DNA of 64,000 nucleotides from Muricea muricata (taxonomy: Eukaryota > Cnidaria > Anthozoa > Malacalcyonacea > Plexauridae): the NCBI GenBank assembly GCA_963855995.1, contig OY979718.1, positions 1,077,501 through 1,141,500 of the forward strand, written 5' to 3'. A program made the position numbers and the translations under genes. The notes under the pieces are model-generated. The model made no database searches and was not told the origin of the DNA. It saw nothing but the letters and a program-made list of their open reading frames with translations. Position 1 is the stretch's first letter, and each line of letters opens with the position of its first letter. Of this stretch, positions 1-11,676 are shown in pieces.

Positions 1-108
1 GTCAATGTTGGTGCTGTCGTTTTGGAACCAAACAATCCTCCGCCAAGCGATGTTCCTGTCGCAAATGTCATCTTGGATACTTATAGTACATACGGCCAAC
101 AAAAATAA
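1..108 (+). CDS. C-terminal exon of an unidentified gene, cut by window start
   Basis: Frame 1 is open from the first base to a TAA at 106-108 and encodes 35 residues. They are acidic and proline-containing (LEPNNPPPSDVPVANV) and end in GQQK. The composition and codon use look like real coding sequence, and the run is too short to judge by ORF length alone. No domain is recognisable. The next gene on the same strand starts about 260 bases downstream. Everything 5' of this exon is outside the window, so the product cannot be named. Confidence 0.55.
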   Translation, partial: VNVGAVVLEPNNPPPSDVPVANVILDTYSTYGQQK

Positions 109-364
109 CACATGAATTGACAAAATAGACAATCATAGAACACGTATTTTACCACTTTCTCTTCGCATTCTTTGCCAAATTTCAAAAATTTATATCTCAA
201 GCACGATTTTGAATCAACTGAGCCTGCGGTCTTTTTCAGCACAGTTTACAGTTATGTAACATGAAGTAGTGTCCCTACACAACTTTTCTGGCAAGAATTT
301 TGACAAGAATTTCTCAAACAATCGAGTGTATTTGTTTATTTTGTATCAAACAAACGAATTAAAT

Positions 365-3034
365 ATGGAAAAAAATGATAAAAGTGGAGAAAGTAATCTA
401 GATAGGTAATTACAAAAAGTTTAAAATCGAGATTCTAACATAAAAACCAAGTAAGAATTAAGTAAAATCATTTGATATTTATAGATGAGTAAACTTTGTC
501 TGCGTTTCACATTTCCACGTCATGTTTTGGCAGGCAAACAAGGATAAGTTATTTAAAACAATACAGAATAATTCAAAACACGATAAGAGATATTCTCAAG
601 AGCATTTGAGAATAAACAATGTTTACCGTTTATACACAGTCAGACACTGAATAAAATTATTTTTGAAGATTAGTTAATTGCGACCTGGTGTAATTGTGTA
701 AATTTGCTAGCTACTCTATGGAAATGAATAGAGAATACAAGCGACTGATCGAATTGCAGTCACAATCCAACGTCTTGTCAGGGGTGATCTGATGTTGCAA
801 AGCTGCTCCTTAAGCACCAGTTAATGGTTTTCCCCAGGGAGGGGGCATCAGGCAAGCCCATGGCTTTTGTACATTTTCCATGATCAAATCCCATGGGTTT
901 GTTTAATACCCCCTTCCTGGGGCAAACCATTGACTGGTGCATAATATACTCGAGGGATAACAACATTTGACAAGAACATGAAGATATTCTTGTGGCAGAT
1001 ACCTGTAGCTACCATCTCTGTTCGAAATATGATGACTCATTTTAATATGCACACTTCTGTGTAACATATGGTAATTATTTTAGCATTATCCCATTCAATG
1101 ACATGTGTCGTATGCCACACAAGATCTACCAAAACTGATATCCTCATGTTGAATGTCAAAAAGCTATATTTAGAACATGTCTGTGATGCCAAGCATGCAA
1201 CTGCATGAGCATGTGTGTGATCTGGGCACCAGCAGAAAATTGTATGCTAAAAAATGGTAAAGGCATACAGTACAAGGTCCTACGTACATACACATTGTTT
1301 ATGAGTGTACATAGAAAAGCATTGTGTTTAAAATTTGGACATATTTTCTCAGTATCTATGGTTTTGTGCAAATTCCATGTTCTTGGCAGTATTTGCTTGC
1401 AGGAAAAAAAATTTTTTTTTCCACCCCTGTGTGCGATACCAAACCAATGTAACAAAGTTGAGTGGGATGATTCTGGAATAAATACCGCTAAGAATTGTTA
1501 GAGCCAAAGACATTGTGTAAAGTGAAACATGACTATAAGTAAAATAGTCACCTGACAGCGATTAAACAGGATAATACATTCTGTCATTTAATACAGAGTG
1601 GCACTTGAAGAAATTTTAAAAGAAGCAAAACGAGGGAAAGATAGAGCAGAAACCATGGGACCAATGGGATGGTGTGTATTACTGATATTACACTTTGTAT
1701 CAGACAAAAAAATTCATGATTTCATACAATAATATAATTAAATGGCATGATTTTGTAATCTTCCAACCTTTACTTAGGATAAAGTGTCCTCTGGTACCAA
1801 CAAATAAAAGATTTTTTCGTAACATTCTCATGGGAACTTTGACCAATCAGAAACGAGATGACAGAATGAAAGGTAACATATCACAGTAATGTGTATTTTG
1901 AAAATACCAACAATAATATTAAGTACTTTTATTATAATTGAATGTTTGCATTGTGAATATTAACAACATAGTTTAATTTCTACAAAATTGAATTGACAAT
2001 GACTACTATGTTTAAAGAGGCTGTAAAGTCTATTCTGTGCATCAGTTCTGCTCAGGGATGTCAGAGCTGGGGGGGGGAACCCCCATTGCCTTTTACTCTG
2101 GGGCACAGGGGGGGGGGGAGAAGTTCCATTCAAACAAAAAATATTATAGAAGACACTAAAAGCAGAGCTTGAGTTCTTTATTGCTTCATTTTTGAACAGT
2201 CAGTTACATGTGATAACAAAACCCATTGTGGCATGGTAAATTGATGAAATCTCATATTTGATTGTAATAAATGCAACCGACTCTCTAAATTCCTGGATAA
2301 GGACTTTAACATGTTTAAAATTTTGTCTGTGTCCTTGAACAAAAGTTTCCCCCCCCCCTGGCCCTATTCAGGTCCGGCATCCTGATTCTGCTCATATTAA
2401 CAGTGGGGGATTGGTGTACACATAAACACATGCCCTAATTCCAAAGCTTTTAAACTTTTTTAAATTAAACTGAGTTTTACATTCATTTATGAGCATAGCA
2501 AACCAGAACAAAAATGTAAACAAAGTGTTTGTTGACATTACAGAGTTTACAAATCTTTAATAGTTAAATATGGAAATGTAGTAATAGTAGGTGTACTGTA
2601 TGAGTAATTTTTTTTCTGTAGAGAGAAAACATCAAAAAGAAAGCTTGTCAAAAGGTTGCAGCTCATCATTACAAGATACAAGTATTGAAAGAAAAACTAA
2701 TGATAGATATGAAAAATCTAAACAATCTCATTCACTTTCAAAATATTCAAATGAGCCTAATGTTCAGAAAGCATCTAAGGACAAGTACAAACAAAGCATA
2801 AAAGACAATAATACAGAGAGCAGATCTTCCAAGCATAGACATGGGTACATTAATGAAGAGAAACATAAGAAAAACATAGACCATGTCACAAAGAAAAGAT
2901 TTTTCTCCAGTGATGGTAAGACAAATAATGATGGTGATGATAAACTACACATGGACAGAAATCAGAGGAGAAAACGCAAATTAGAGAAAGAAAAAAATGA
3001 ACTTCATAGCCATGTAAAGAGAAAGAAAAAATGA
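365..3034 (+). CDS. Small lysine/serine-rich basic protein, four exons, probably nuclear
   Basis: Predicted exons are 365-405, 1597-1671, 1778-1872 and 2622-3034. They join with matching phases (2, 2, 1) and GT-AG borders to give 207 residues. Residues 1-70 form a compact part with the strings VALEEILKEAKRGKDRAE, MGPMGW and KCPLVPTNKRFFRNIL. This has the look of a conserved domain, but I cannot name the family. The rest (from about residue 71) is hydrophilic, rich in K, S, E and N, and ends in a lysine/arginine cluster (VKRKKK) typical of nuclear localisation signals. Nuclear location is inferred from this cluster only. Part of the last exon has a degraded duplicate at 4945-5165. The start at 365 is the only ATG of a short open exon with a good donor. 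Confidence 0.72.
814..940. mobile_element. Hairpin MITE with ~50 bp inverted arms
   Basis: The left end (GCACCAGTTAATGGTTTTCC) and the right end (AAACCATTGACTGGTGC) are inverted copies. The arms run inward through the CCCAGG/CCTGGG and CCCATGG/CCATGGG blocks. The total is about 127 bp, with no coding capacity. It lies in intron 1 of the basic-protein gene. The superfamily cannot be assigned. Confidence 0.6.
2053..2384. mobile_element. hAT-like non-autonomous element with 7-8 bp target duplication
   Basis: The ends CAGGGATGTC and GGCATCCTG are short imperfect inverted repeats, each followed by a G or C run. The flanks match: TTCTGCT lies directly left, and ATTCTGCT directly right. A 7-8 bp target duplication and CA..TG ends suit a hAT-type MITE. 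The interior holds nothing coding. It sits in intron 3 of the basic-protein gene. Confidence 0.5.
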
Positions 3035-3782
3035 TGGAAATATTTTGAATACTACCACTCCGGCATCTGGAGATATTGTGGTGCACACTGCATGGTCGTA
3101 TAATTTTATAGAAAACAATTCATACCTGGTTAATAATCTGATGGGAAAAAACCTGAGCAGCATGGGTGGAAAAAAATTTTTCAACTGCTTAACTCTCAGT
3201 CTCTCTAATCTCGTTTCATGTCAAATATATATATGGGGAAAATGTTCAGAGGATTTTGTTTTTTGAGCATTTTAGGGATTAAGGTTAGCAGTAGGATTGT
3301 CGATCAGGTAGGAATGTCCAAACTACTGTCAGTGGCTGTTTAAGAAGTATAAAAAAAAGGGTTTCTAGCGCTTGCAGCCTTTCTAGTGGTTTTAGCTCGC
3401 CTTATGTTCTCCCAGCGGTTTCTTCAATGCTTCTTGTGGACTGGCTCCTCCACAGTCAATTGTACAATTAATATTTTGGTTTGAATAGTCGTTTTAATCA
3501 ATTTATTTTGTCTCCTGTTTCCTTCCTATTACGCAAGAAAATCGCGAAACTAAAAAGTATTTAGTTCGCTAGTCGCCTGCCCTTCAGGTTTTAGCTGTTC
3601 GGAGAGTGTTTCTTATTTGGCGATGTTGAACATGGGGAATGTGCTCTCCTGCCTCGTCTCGTCCTGGGCAAGTTGAAAGACATCGTTTGTTGATGTGAAC
3701 AAATTACAAAATTTTAATAACCGCCCACTAACCACGCCTTTAAAACATTTCCTGAAAAGTGCATTAGTGATTAGGGGTGGAG

Positions 3783-3937
3783 CAGTGACGTAGCCAGCTT
3801 CGATAATTGGAGGGGCGAATATTCATATATTTGTGTTCACAGACCTTAAAAACAATCGATTTCAAAAGAAATTAATGATGCAAAACATGATACATGAATA
3901 TTCGCCCCTCCAATTAACGATGCTGGCTACGCCACTG
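3783..3937. mobile_element. hAT-type MITE, 155 bp, perfect 8 bp target duplication
   Basis: The terminal inverted repeats start CAGTGACGTAGCCAGC and end GCTGGCTACGCCACTG. They continue inward for about 45 bp, including AATTGGAGGGGCGAATATTC. The element is flanked on both sides by GGGTGGAG (3775-3782 and 3938-3945). The paralogous site in copy B (near 5485) has no insertion. Eight-base duplications and CA..TG ends are hAT hallmarks. A relative is at 13471-13627. Confidence 0.85.
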
Positions 3938-4034
3938 GGGTGGAGATTTTTACGTCAAATAAACTGTGACGAACACTGAAGTACCTGAAACCATTCTCGT
4001 GGTAATACAATGGTCAACTCGGTTTCTGTTGTTC

Positions 4035-4385
4035 TCAGAGTGACATTTAATCGCTAAATTACTCAGAAGAGCGAATTTTCTCTAATTTTCCCCTGAAACG
4101 GGGAAAATTAGAAATTTTCCCTAATTTGTATGCATGACTGGAATCCAAACAAATCAACACTTTACACAACAAAATAATGAGATATTTATGTACTTTCAAC
4201 ACAATATATTTATTCCCAAGCCATTTCTTACAATTCAAATTATACTGTATGTCCTCGTTAATCATGGTATTACAAACCAATACCATGATATGTCGGGAAA
4301 TTAGTGATTAAATGTCCCTCACCCTCGGGAGGTTTGTGGAATTCCCTCGGGACTCCCCGGGGACATTTAATCACTAATTTCCCTT
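4035..4385. repeat. Repeat cluster with inverted 23-mer blocks
   Basis: GGGAAATTAGTGATTAAATG (starting near 4295) is repeated in inverted orientation near 4361-4383. A related block, GACATTTAATCGCTAAATT, lies near 4042. The stretch between them contains further self-complementary parts (AATTTTCCCC/GGGGAAAATT near 4087-4105). This is probably a nested or degraded DNA transposon. No ORF is credible. Confidence 0.4.
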
Positions 4386-4944
4386 ATACATTGTATTACT
4401 TATAATAATACAGTGAGTTTTTATTTCAATTTAAATCATTTTCAGTTGTTTATTTAAATAATCAGTTTGATTCTTGTGAGCGGCCTTATGCTGGAACTAC
4501 TCTTCAACAATCTAAAAACACGTATGACAACAGGCACACCTAAAGAATGTACTAGAATGTACTACTTTACTGCTAGCGCACTTCAGATGATTTAACAATA
4601 AAGATATGTTGATGAAGGTAGTTATGGCCAAATGCCATCGCACATCCACCAACAGGCTACCAGTATTACGTTATTCTATGATTTTTATCTAATATTCTCT
4701 TTGAATTTCCTCATGTAAATCCAGTGGATCAAGGTAAGTTAGGACACTACCATTTCCAAGTTGTACTATTTCATGCTTTCTTAGCCACATAGTTCATCTT
4801 TTACTTCATGCTTTAACATGCGAGGATTAATTCCTCTCGGTGGATAATAATGGCTGGACTAGAAGAGTCATTTATTTTATTGTTATGCCACTACAAGTCA
4901 GAAGGCGGAAAATCTTCGTTTTAACTTCTGACTCGTCCAGTTCA

Positions 4945-5165
4945 ACACTACAAGATACAAGTACTGAAAGAAAAACTAAATGATATATATACGGAAATTC
5001 TAAACAATCTTTTTCATCTTCAAAAGATTCTAAGGAGTCTATTGTTCAGAAAGCATCAACGGACAAGCGTAAACCCGACATGAACAGACAATATTACAGA
5101 GAAAAGATCTTCCAAGCATGGACATGGATACGATGAAGAGATAGATAAGCAAGTGATAAAAACTG
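4945..5165 (+). pseudogene. Degenerate duplicate of the basic-protein last exon
   Basis: The sequence parallels 2668-2890, with shared strings such as ACAAGATACAAGTA, GTTCAGAAAGCATC and AGATCTTCCAAGCAT. It carries substitutions and frame-breaking indels (for example an extra base before the GATATATA part) and has no continuous frame. It is a fossil exon carried by the segmental duplication. No upstream exons were duplicated with it. Confidence 0.75.
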
Positions 5166-5638
5166 ATTTGATACCATGAGATCAGTCTTTAATACAGGCA
5201 TACTTTAATCCAGCAGATAGGAATGTTTGACCAGAAGCAGAAAACATTACGTATGAAAACCGGGAAACTAACTGTTACTAACAAGTGCTTCGCTAGTCGT
5301 CTTCCAGTGACATTTTCTTCGTATGGAGAGTTTTGTATGACCTGCTTGGCGTTGTAAGTCAGGTATGCTGCCACGTCTCGTCCTGGGAAAGTTGAAAGAC
5401 ATCGAACGTTGATGTGAACGAATTATAAAATTATAATAATCAACTCATCCTATGAAAAAATTTCCGAAAAGTGAATTATAAGGATGGAAATTTCACGTCA
5501 AATAAACCGCGACGACACCGAAGATACCTTGAACTAGTATATGATTTATATAAAACATATATGACACCAGCCATACGTAATTTCGCTATACAATCTACTA
5601 ATAGTGTAGTAGCCCTACTTGAGCTAATCAGGTTTACT

Positions 5639-5965
5639 GCCCACCATGGCCGTAAGAACCACGGGGGCAGGGGGGCTCGAGCCCCTCTAACTTCAAAGGC
5701 AGGGGGCTGAGCCCCAGCCCCTAAAAATGATGTTTGAGTCTCAAAGTAAATACACGTTTTAACGGTTTACAGTCTTACACATGTCTTAATCCAATGATTA
5801 TGGTAAAACTAACCTCAAAAGTGCAGAAAAACATATTTGAGCGCGCTAAGAATAGAAAAAAATTCTGGGGGGTGTCCCCGCTCCCACTTGCAGCACTCGC
5901 GCCTTCAGCGCTCGAAGAGCCCCCTTAACTTTTTTCATCTTCCTACGGCCTTGCTGCCCACCCGT
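5639..5965. mobile_element. Degraded inverted-repeat element
   Basis: The left end reads CCCACCATGGCCGTAAG and the right end (read on the other strand) GGTGGGCAGCAAGGCCGTAGG. Each is followed by a G-rich block containing GGGGGGCTCGAGC or GGGGGCTCTTCGAGC. The interior is GC-richer than its surroundings. It is probably a non-autonomous DNA transposon. Ends and target duplication are approximate. Confidence 0.35.
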
Positions 5966-7636
5966 GCTGATCATAGAAATTTTATTCCAGTAATAATTTA
6001 CAGTAACAACTTTAGCAAGAAAGATCTGTTAGTGAACGTAGTTGTGGCCAATGTCACCGTACATCCTCCAAGGAGGTATATTTCATCAATAAGATGACGT
6101 CTTTGTCTTTGATCATAACTTCGGGCAAGAAGGGAGAGGATCTCCCTGTTAGTCAGGAATCGAACTAAATCAACGAAAGGCTACCAGTACTACTTACGTC
6201 ATTCTGTCATTTTTATCTAGTAGAGATGAATCATCTCACAACTGCACTGTTTCGTAGCTGCGCGGTCTACTACAAGCCTCAAGTACAACGCTTGTGAACA
6301 ACTTGTAAATAACGGTTGGAATTTATACCATGTTTATCAAAGTCTGTTAATATATAGAAGCACTTGTAAAGTACACAAAGAAACGACAGTATTTCCACTG
6401 TTTTTCGACAGTTTTTACAGTAGACATACAGTAGGTACCAAAAGCATGAGTCCAGTTGACACTGAATTGTTATTTGTCATTTTATATAGCTAACATTACC
6501 GCTCTGCATCACAACACAAGTATTTTTTCTAAATCAAGTAATGGAAACAAAAGTAACTACATAATTTTAGTGAGTTGATGTCTGAAATCGTTCCCTTTGA
6601 AATATCTTGCTCTATTGATTTCACAATAGATTTAGTATTGTCAATGTGAAATATCACTCTAACAAGGAGCAATTACATCCCATGGCTTGTCTTGGCTCCT
6701 AGTTATTCACTTGATTTTTTCTTTAAAATGTTGCTAATGGTTTGGAATTTGATAAACTTTAGGAGATTGATGGGGGAATACTGCATGAGCGCTAAATTAT
6801 CTTGGTTTTCGTATCTTCTTTAAACACACAAATCAGAAAAGGGTAAATCATTTTCTACATAGGCTTTTCCTAAACGATAAAGTAGTACGCCTTTGTAGAA
6901 TCTGATGGTATTTATGTTTTCTAAGAAATTTAATACTTTTTGTCATACAAATATCCCCAACTTTATTGAAAACCGTAATACAAATGATAACTCTGTATCA
7001 GGGTCAGTTGGACCCTGATCCATGATCTCTTAGGATGTCTCCGTCTAACATTTTGCTTTGTTTCCATAACAATTGATTATATACGCTTACTTTCAGGACG
7101 CAATAATCGACTATGACTCAACCTTTCGGATCACTCCGGGTAACCATTTGTCTTGTAACTTGATTAAAATCTTTAGTTATCCTTTATGTTCATGTATGTA
7201 TAGGACCAAATTAACTATTGTTGCCAATAAATGTGGTAAAAAATTTAAAGCAAAAATGCTGGAAGCAATCGTAAACCATAATGTACATGCATGAGTATAA
7301 CTAATGTAGATAGTTTGAGGACGCGAAAGAGCATGTTTGAGTACTTAAAAATTCCGGATATAATCTTGTATCTGTTTCTTCACAAAAATTGGACTGGACT
7401 CAAACTTTTACCACCAACTGTATATCTTTTCACTGGTGAATAGTGTTAACTATAAACCATACACCAACCCTCACACCGCAAAGAGGCAGCTTGCGGAGGC
7501 TAACATGCACCACTTAATAGCAACAACCAATTATTACCCACTTTCTGGGTTGTTCAACTTTAGTTGATGCCGGTTTAGTCTATCTTTTACTTTATCCTTT
7601 AACATCTGAGGAATTCGTTTCGGTTAGTAAACAGCT

Positions 7637-7865
7637 GGGGTCGGTTGTACGAAAGTGGAATAGCGCTAACCACCGGATAGTGACTTTTTGCAAGTTTCTA
7701 AACATTTTCAGTAACTTGTAAAAATTATATTAAAGTTAAAGTCACTTTCTATCTCTTGTGAGGTCAATATTCTTAGTGTCACTGCTTTTTATGCCCTGTT
7801 GCGGCAGTCAAAAAATTCACTATCCGGTGGAAAGCACTATATACACCTTTCGTACAACCGACCCC
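7637..7865. mobile_element. MITE with ~45 bp terminal inverted repeats
   Basis: It begins GGGGTCGGTTGTACGAAAG and ends CTTTCGTACAACCGACCCC (read as given on +). The arms continue through the CCGGATAGTGA/TCACTATCCGG blocks. It interrupts copy B of the segmental duplication: the sequence on either side (AGCT and GAACTAGAG) is contiguous in copy A near 4855. This gives a natural empty site. The target duplication is at most 1-2 bp. Confidence 0.75.
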
Positions 7866-7899
7866 TGAACTAGAGGAGTCAATGAGTCATCACTGCAGA

Positions 7900-10670
7900 A
7901 AATCTCTCTTCTGGCTGAGGACAGCCGGCAGTTAATGATCCAAGACATCATGATTCCTTACACGTTGACGAAAAGAATAGAAAAACACACAGAAGAAATT
8001 GACCTTAAGCTATTGCCCATAGGAAATGCGTTGAAGTACAAAAGTGCAGCATTGTTTCCTCTTCGTACAGAGAGGAAATTTTTCATTTTGAACATTGGAC
8101 AGGCGAGATAAAGAATACGGTTGGGGAGTGGACCCTGATTCGTAAAAATAAAAAAATACAGGGAAATGGCTGCATGTGAGGCATTTATCTCCGTTAGTTT
8201 ACGTTTGATTGTTTTTCAAAAGATGATTTATCCACCGAGATTTTGCAGCATTTATTATTTTTTTACTCTAAGTATAGTAAGAAGAGAAACAATAATGTAT
8301 CATGAATATTATCTTTTCCTGGTCTGGAATCTGGTTTCTTGCATATCGTTCAATCCAGAACGACACAATTTCCAACTATTATATCTTATATATTTACAAT
8401 TTTACGTACTGAATATTTAATCAAACCCCTTGCTCAGACGATCTTAAAATTTGTTATAACATACACCCAGAAACAACCGTCTTCAAAAAGACAAAACCTT
8501 TGGTTATCAATGGCTGCCAAGAGTTGTGCGTATTTAGTGCCATATAGTTATACTGTTCTTATATTTCATGCTATTTACCAACCAAAACTTTACGCTCTAG
8601 ATCTAGCAATCTTACACCAGTTGTACCTAACCCAAGAAACATCTTGGGAGCTTTTAGGAGCCTTTATGAGGTGATCTGATCTTGCAAGATTGTTGCAGAT
8701 TTCACATCCATATCTATATAATAGAGAGCTAAGGATTTGACAACAAGTATTGGGCAGGCAGGATCCATCGCTCACTTGCCAATCATATTGTATGCAGTTC
8801 TACCTGCCCCCTCCTCCTACTCCAGTTGTTAATTATTCAACAGCATGGTTAAAAGACTGTGATTGGCAGGTAAATGATGAAACTACTCACAGCCAAATCT
8901 AGAGCTCTCTACTACAATCATAATCTGAGGCTCAAGACTTGACTTCAGAATTTTCTAATGAAAGTAGTAGTTTTGCCACAAAAAACAAATACTGCCAAGG
9001 AATTCTCTGCATAAAAAGGGTAGAAAAAGCACCAATGTTTGAAATGATAAGAGTTTAGTATCTCCTTTACAGTTACCGGTACACTGAAAATCATGTAGCA
9101 GCCACTACTTATCTAAAACCAGGTTGTCAAAGTGATGAAATAAATGCCCTTTGTTACAGTAGTTGGGGTATGTACAAGTACAATTTGATGTATGCATTAA
9201 CAGAAGTTAATTTTTGCCTGGTTACAATAAAATAATTTTATGATGTTTGTGACATTTTACAGTGACTAGGGGGCTGTGCCCACCTCCCACTTTTTTTTTT
9301 GGGGGGGGGCTGAATATCTTTTGCCCCCCCCCCCCTTAAAACATGACCAAAGTTAAACTACATACTAGAAAAGGGGAATTTAGTTTAATATTTCCTACAA
9401 TACAACCAATGGTCACATTCCTGCAAATGTGTATTAACAAAAAGTAGTTTAGTTGGAAGATGATTTGGACCATGGTTCTTCCTGACCACATACAAATAAC
9501 ATATTGTCAGTTTGCTGTCAGTTGAAGTCAGTTTCTCACTTTCTTAAAATGAAGCACATTGATATCAGCAACATCAAGGTAAATGGTGCGAGTACATGAA
9601 TAGGTAAAAACCTTTTGTTATATACCAGAAGCATTATAAGAAAAGGATCAACGCCAATTTAACCCTCCCAACTTTTAGAGACATTCTGATGCCCCTGCAT
9701 TTTACTTTGATATTTTAACTTATGGGAAGAATTTTCATTAATACACAGTCTTATTATTTCACTTATAATTTGCTTATAGACAGTACAAAATGTGTAGAGG
9801 TATCCAAAGATAAAATGAACACCAGAGTCACCAAAAACAATAATTAAAGTAGATTAATTTTTCAATTTGACTCAAGAAACACCTAGCCCCCCCCCCCCCC
9901 CCATCCTCACAACAGGAGACAGACAGTAGTGTAAAGCCATTTGCAAGGTTTGGTATATAATGATTTCTTTTAAGAAGTCACTTTTAGCAGTTTGATAAAT
10001 AATTTAAAATATTATATGTTTTACCCATTTTCAAAATTACCTGCACAGTATAAAAATAGCAAAAAAATTACTTTAAAGTATGTTTTTCTCCCATCATTTT
10101 TGTACATAAGATGTGTTTTGACATTAATTATGTCGACTTTAATCCAAGTCAAAATCATGTAATTTAGTCACAGAGGGATTAAAGAAATAGTTTATGGGGT
10201 CTGTGCAAATCCTGCTGAACTAAGACCAGATTTATGGTAGGTAAACTTCTGGACTTTGCATAGTTTTTGAGAACTGTTAAAATATATCTTGTTTTGTACA
10301 AAAGTTACAATAAAAGTTAGAATCCCAGCAGGGTTTAAATTAGCAACTCATGCTCCTCTATTTGCAAGCACAAAATCATTTGCAAACGATGTTTTGCAAA
10401 CGTCAATGTTTACAATGAATCTTGTTTAGAACGTGTTTTCTTACAGTGTAAGATATGAATATTTTGCAAACTTTTATAATACTTATGTATGGAAAGGATA
10501 AGGCAAAATGAAGAATAGAACTATCAAATTCAACAGAAACTGACAACCCTGATGTGTTTTTGAAGCCGTCTCCTTTCAAAGTTTTTCTGTTACGAGTGGT
10601 GGGAAAGGAGGCTGGACTGACAATTTCAACTTTTCTATGAGTAACAGGAGACAGGTAGGGTAATCCACCC
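7900..10670. other. Gene-poor stretch, no supported gene
   Basis: Several short open frames (8166-8674 on +, 10403-10711 on -) lack splice context, homology or compositional support. Homopolymer G and C runs occur at 9286-9345 and 9887-9902. The latter two features often mark non-autonomous transposon ends in this window. I see no RNA gene or promoter that can be assigned to a product. Confidence 0.5.
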
Positions 10671-10671
10671 A

Positions 10672-10860
10672 GGTCACAGTATAGTGAGTAAACAGTAGGA
10701 CCACTCAGCACTGGCCCCTATTTTTACGCAAAATAGACTGGCCAGAATAATGGCATAACAGCCAGTTCAGTGTCTCTATTGGCTAGAAAAGGCAATTGAC
10801 TGGCCAAAACCTGCATGTGAACTCAAGTGACCCATCTGTTTACTCTCTAGTCTGCGCCTC
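10672..10860. mobile_element. Copy 1 of a dispersed three-copy DNA repeat family
   Basis: It shares GGTCACAGTATAG, then ACAGTAGGACCACTCA, then CAGCCAGTTCAG and CAATTGACTGGCC-like blocks with 22834-23157 and 48813-49016. This copy is rearranged: the ACTGGC blocks are in a different arrangement and the right end is not clear. Confidence 0.5.
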
Positions 10861-10874
10861 AATCCCTTTCTGTA

Positions 10875-11676
10875 CAGGGTGAGTAAAAAAAAACTGATGC
10901 TCTTTCAAATTCAAATTAGCTGCGAATTTCATTACGGTGTATTCCCATGGGTATACAGAGAACAGATCGTGATTTAGTTCACAGTCTTTGTCTTGTTTCT
11001 GACAATTCTTGCACGGCTAAAATTATGCATTTTAACTTCCACTGGGAATTAGATTTTGTTTTAGATCAACGTCTGTCAAATTGCAAGAATGCAATGCTGC
11101 TAGTTTGAATTTCAATAGTATCAGTTTTTTTACTCATCCTCTACTGTGTACTTAGTCACAATCTGTTCTCTGTATACCTATGGGAATACTTAAAGTTCTG
11201 TGATGAAATTTGGGGCTAATTTGAATTTGAAAGGGCATCAGTTTTTTTTATTCACCCGGTAAAGGGCATCAGTTCTTTTTTACTCACCCTGTACAGGGTG
11301 AATAAAAAAAACTGATGCCCTTTCAAATTCAAATTAGCCGCAAATTTCATTACGGAAATTTCATTATTCCCATAGGTATACAGAGAACAGATCGTGACTA
11401 AGTACACAGTACAGGATGAGTAAAAAAACTGATACTATTGAAATTTAAACTAGCAGCATTGCATTCTTGCAATTTGACAGACATTGATCTAAAACAAATC
11501 TAATTCCCAGTGAAAGTTAAAATGCTTAATTTTAGCCGTGCAAGAATTGTCAGAATTGGTTTACGTACTGTGTACTAAATCATGATCTGTTCTCTGTATA
11601 CCCATGGGAATACACCGTAATGAATTCGCAGCTAATTTGAATTCGAAAGAGCATCAGTTTTTTCTGACTCACCCTG
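10875..11676. mobile_element. Head-to-head pair of TA-flanked elements forming an 0.8 kb palindrome
   Basis: Unit 1 (10875-11291) and unit 2 (11294-11676) both begin CAGGGTGA and end TCACCCTG. TA lies to the left, between them and to the right, as in Tc1/mariner target duplication. Each unit has terminal inverted repeats of over 100 bp, containing CTGATGC, CAAATTAG and the block TACAGAGAACAGATCGTGA. The inner cores (about 10985-11130 and 11410-11545) are also reverse complements. Unit 1 has a small internal duplication of its right end (CACCCGG then CACCCTG). No transposase frame remains. Confidence 0.8.

Larger units (their letters stand above)
2660..4900. repeat. Segmental duplication, copy A
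   Basis: Blocks here recur in the same order and orientation downstream. 2665-2870 (last exon of the basic-protein gene) matches 4945-5140. 3640-3760, with the motif CTCGTCCTGGG, matches 5370-5490. 3945-3990 matches 5490-5530. 4590-4690 matches 6010-6220. 4800-4880 matches 7580-7885. Divergence is substantial, with many small indels, so the duplication is old. Copy A carries a MITE at 3783-3937 that is absent from copy B. Confidence 0.7.
4940..7900. repeat. Segmental duplication, copy B, interrupted by insertions
   Basis: This is the second copy of the blocks listed for copy A. It is stretched by insertions, including an element at 5639-5965 and a MITE at 7637-7865. About 1.3 kb (6230-7570) has no counterpart in copy A, and I see no gene or recognisable repeat in it. 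The order of blocks and the empty site for the 3783-3937 MITE show that both copies derive from one ancestral segment. Confidence 0.6.

Noticed and set aside
1156-1501. Overlapping frames of about 98 residues on both strands
   Set aside because: They lie in intron 1 of the basic-protein gene, contain homopolymer runs and lack protein-like features.
8166-8674. Overlapping open frames that could suggest a small gene
   Set aside because: No splice context, no recognisable motif, random-looking composition in AT-rich DNA.
10403-10711. 102-residue minus-strand frame with a plausible acceptor and some protein-like text (SPASFPTTRNRKTLKGDG)
   Set aside because: It overlaps a repeat copy at its 5' end, the tail is low quality, and no partner exon with matching phase was found.
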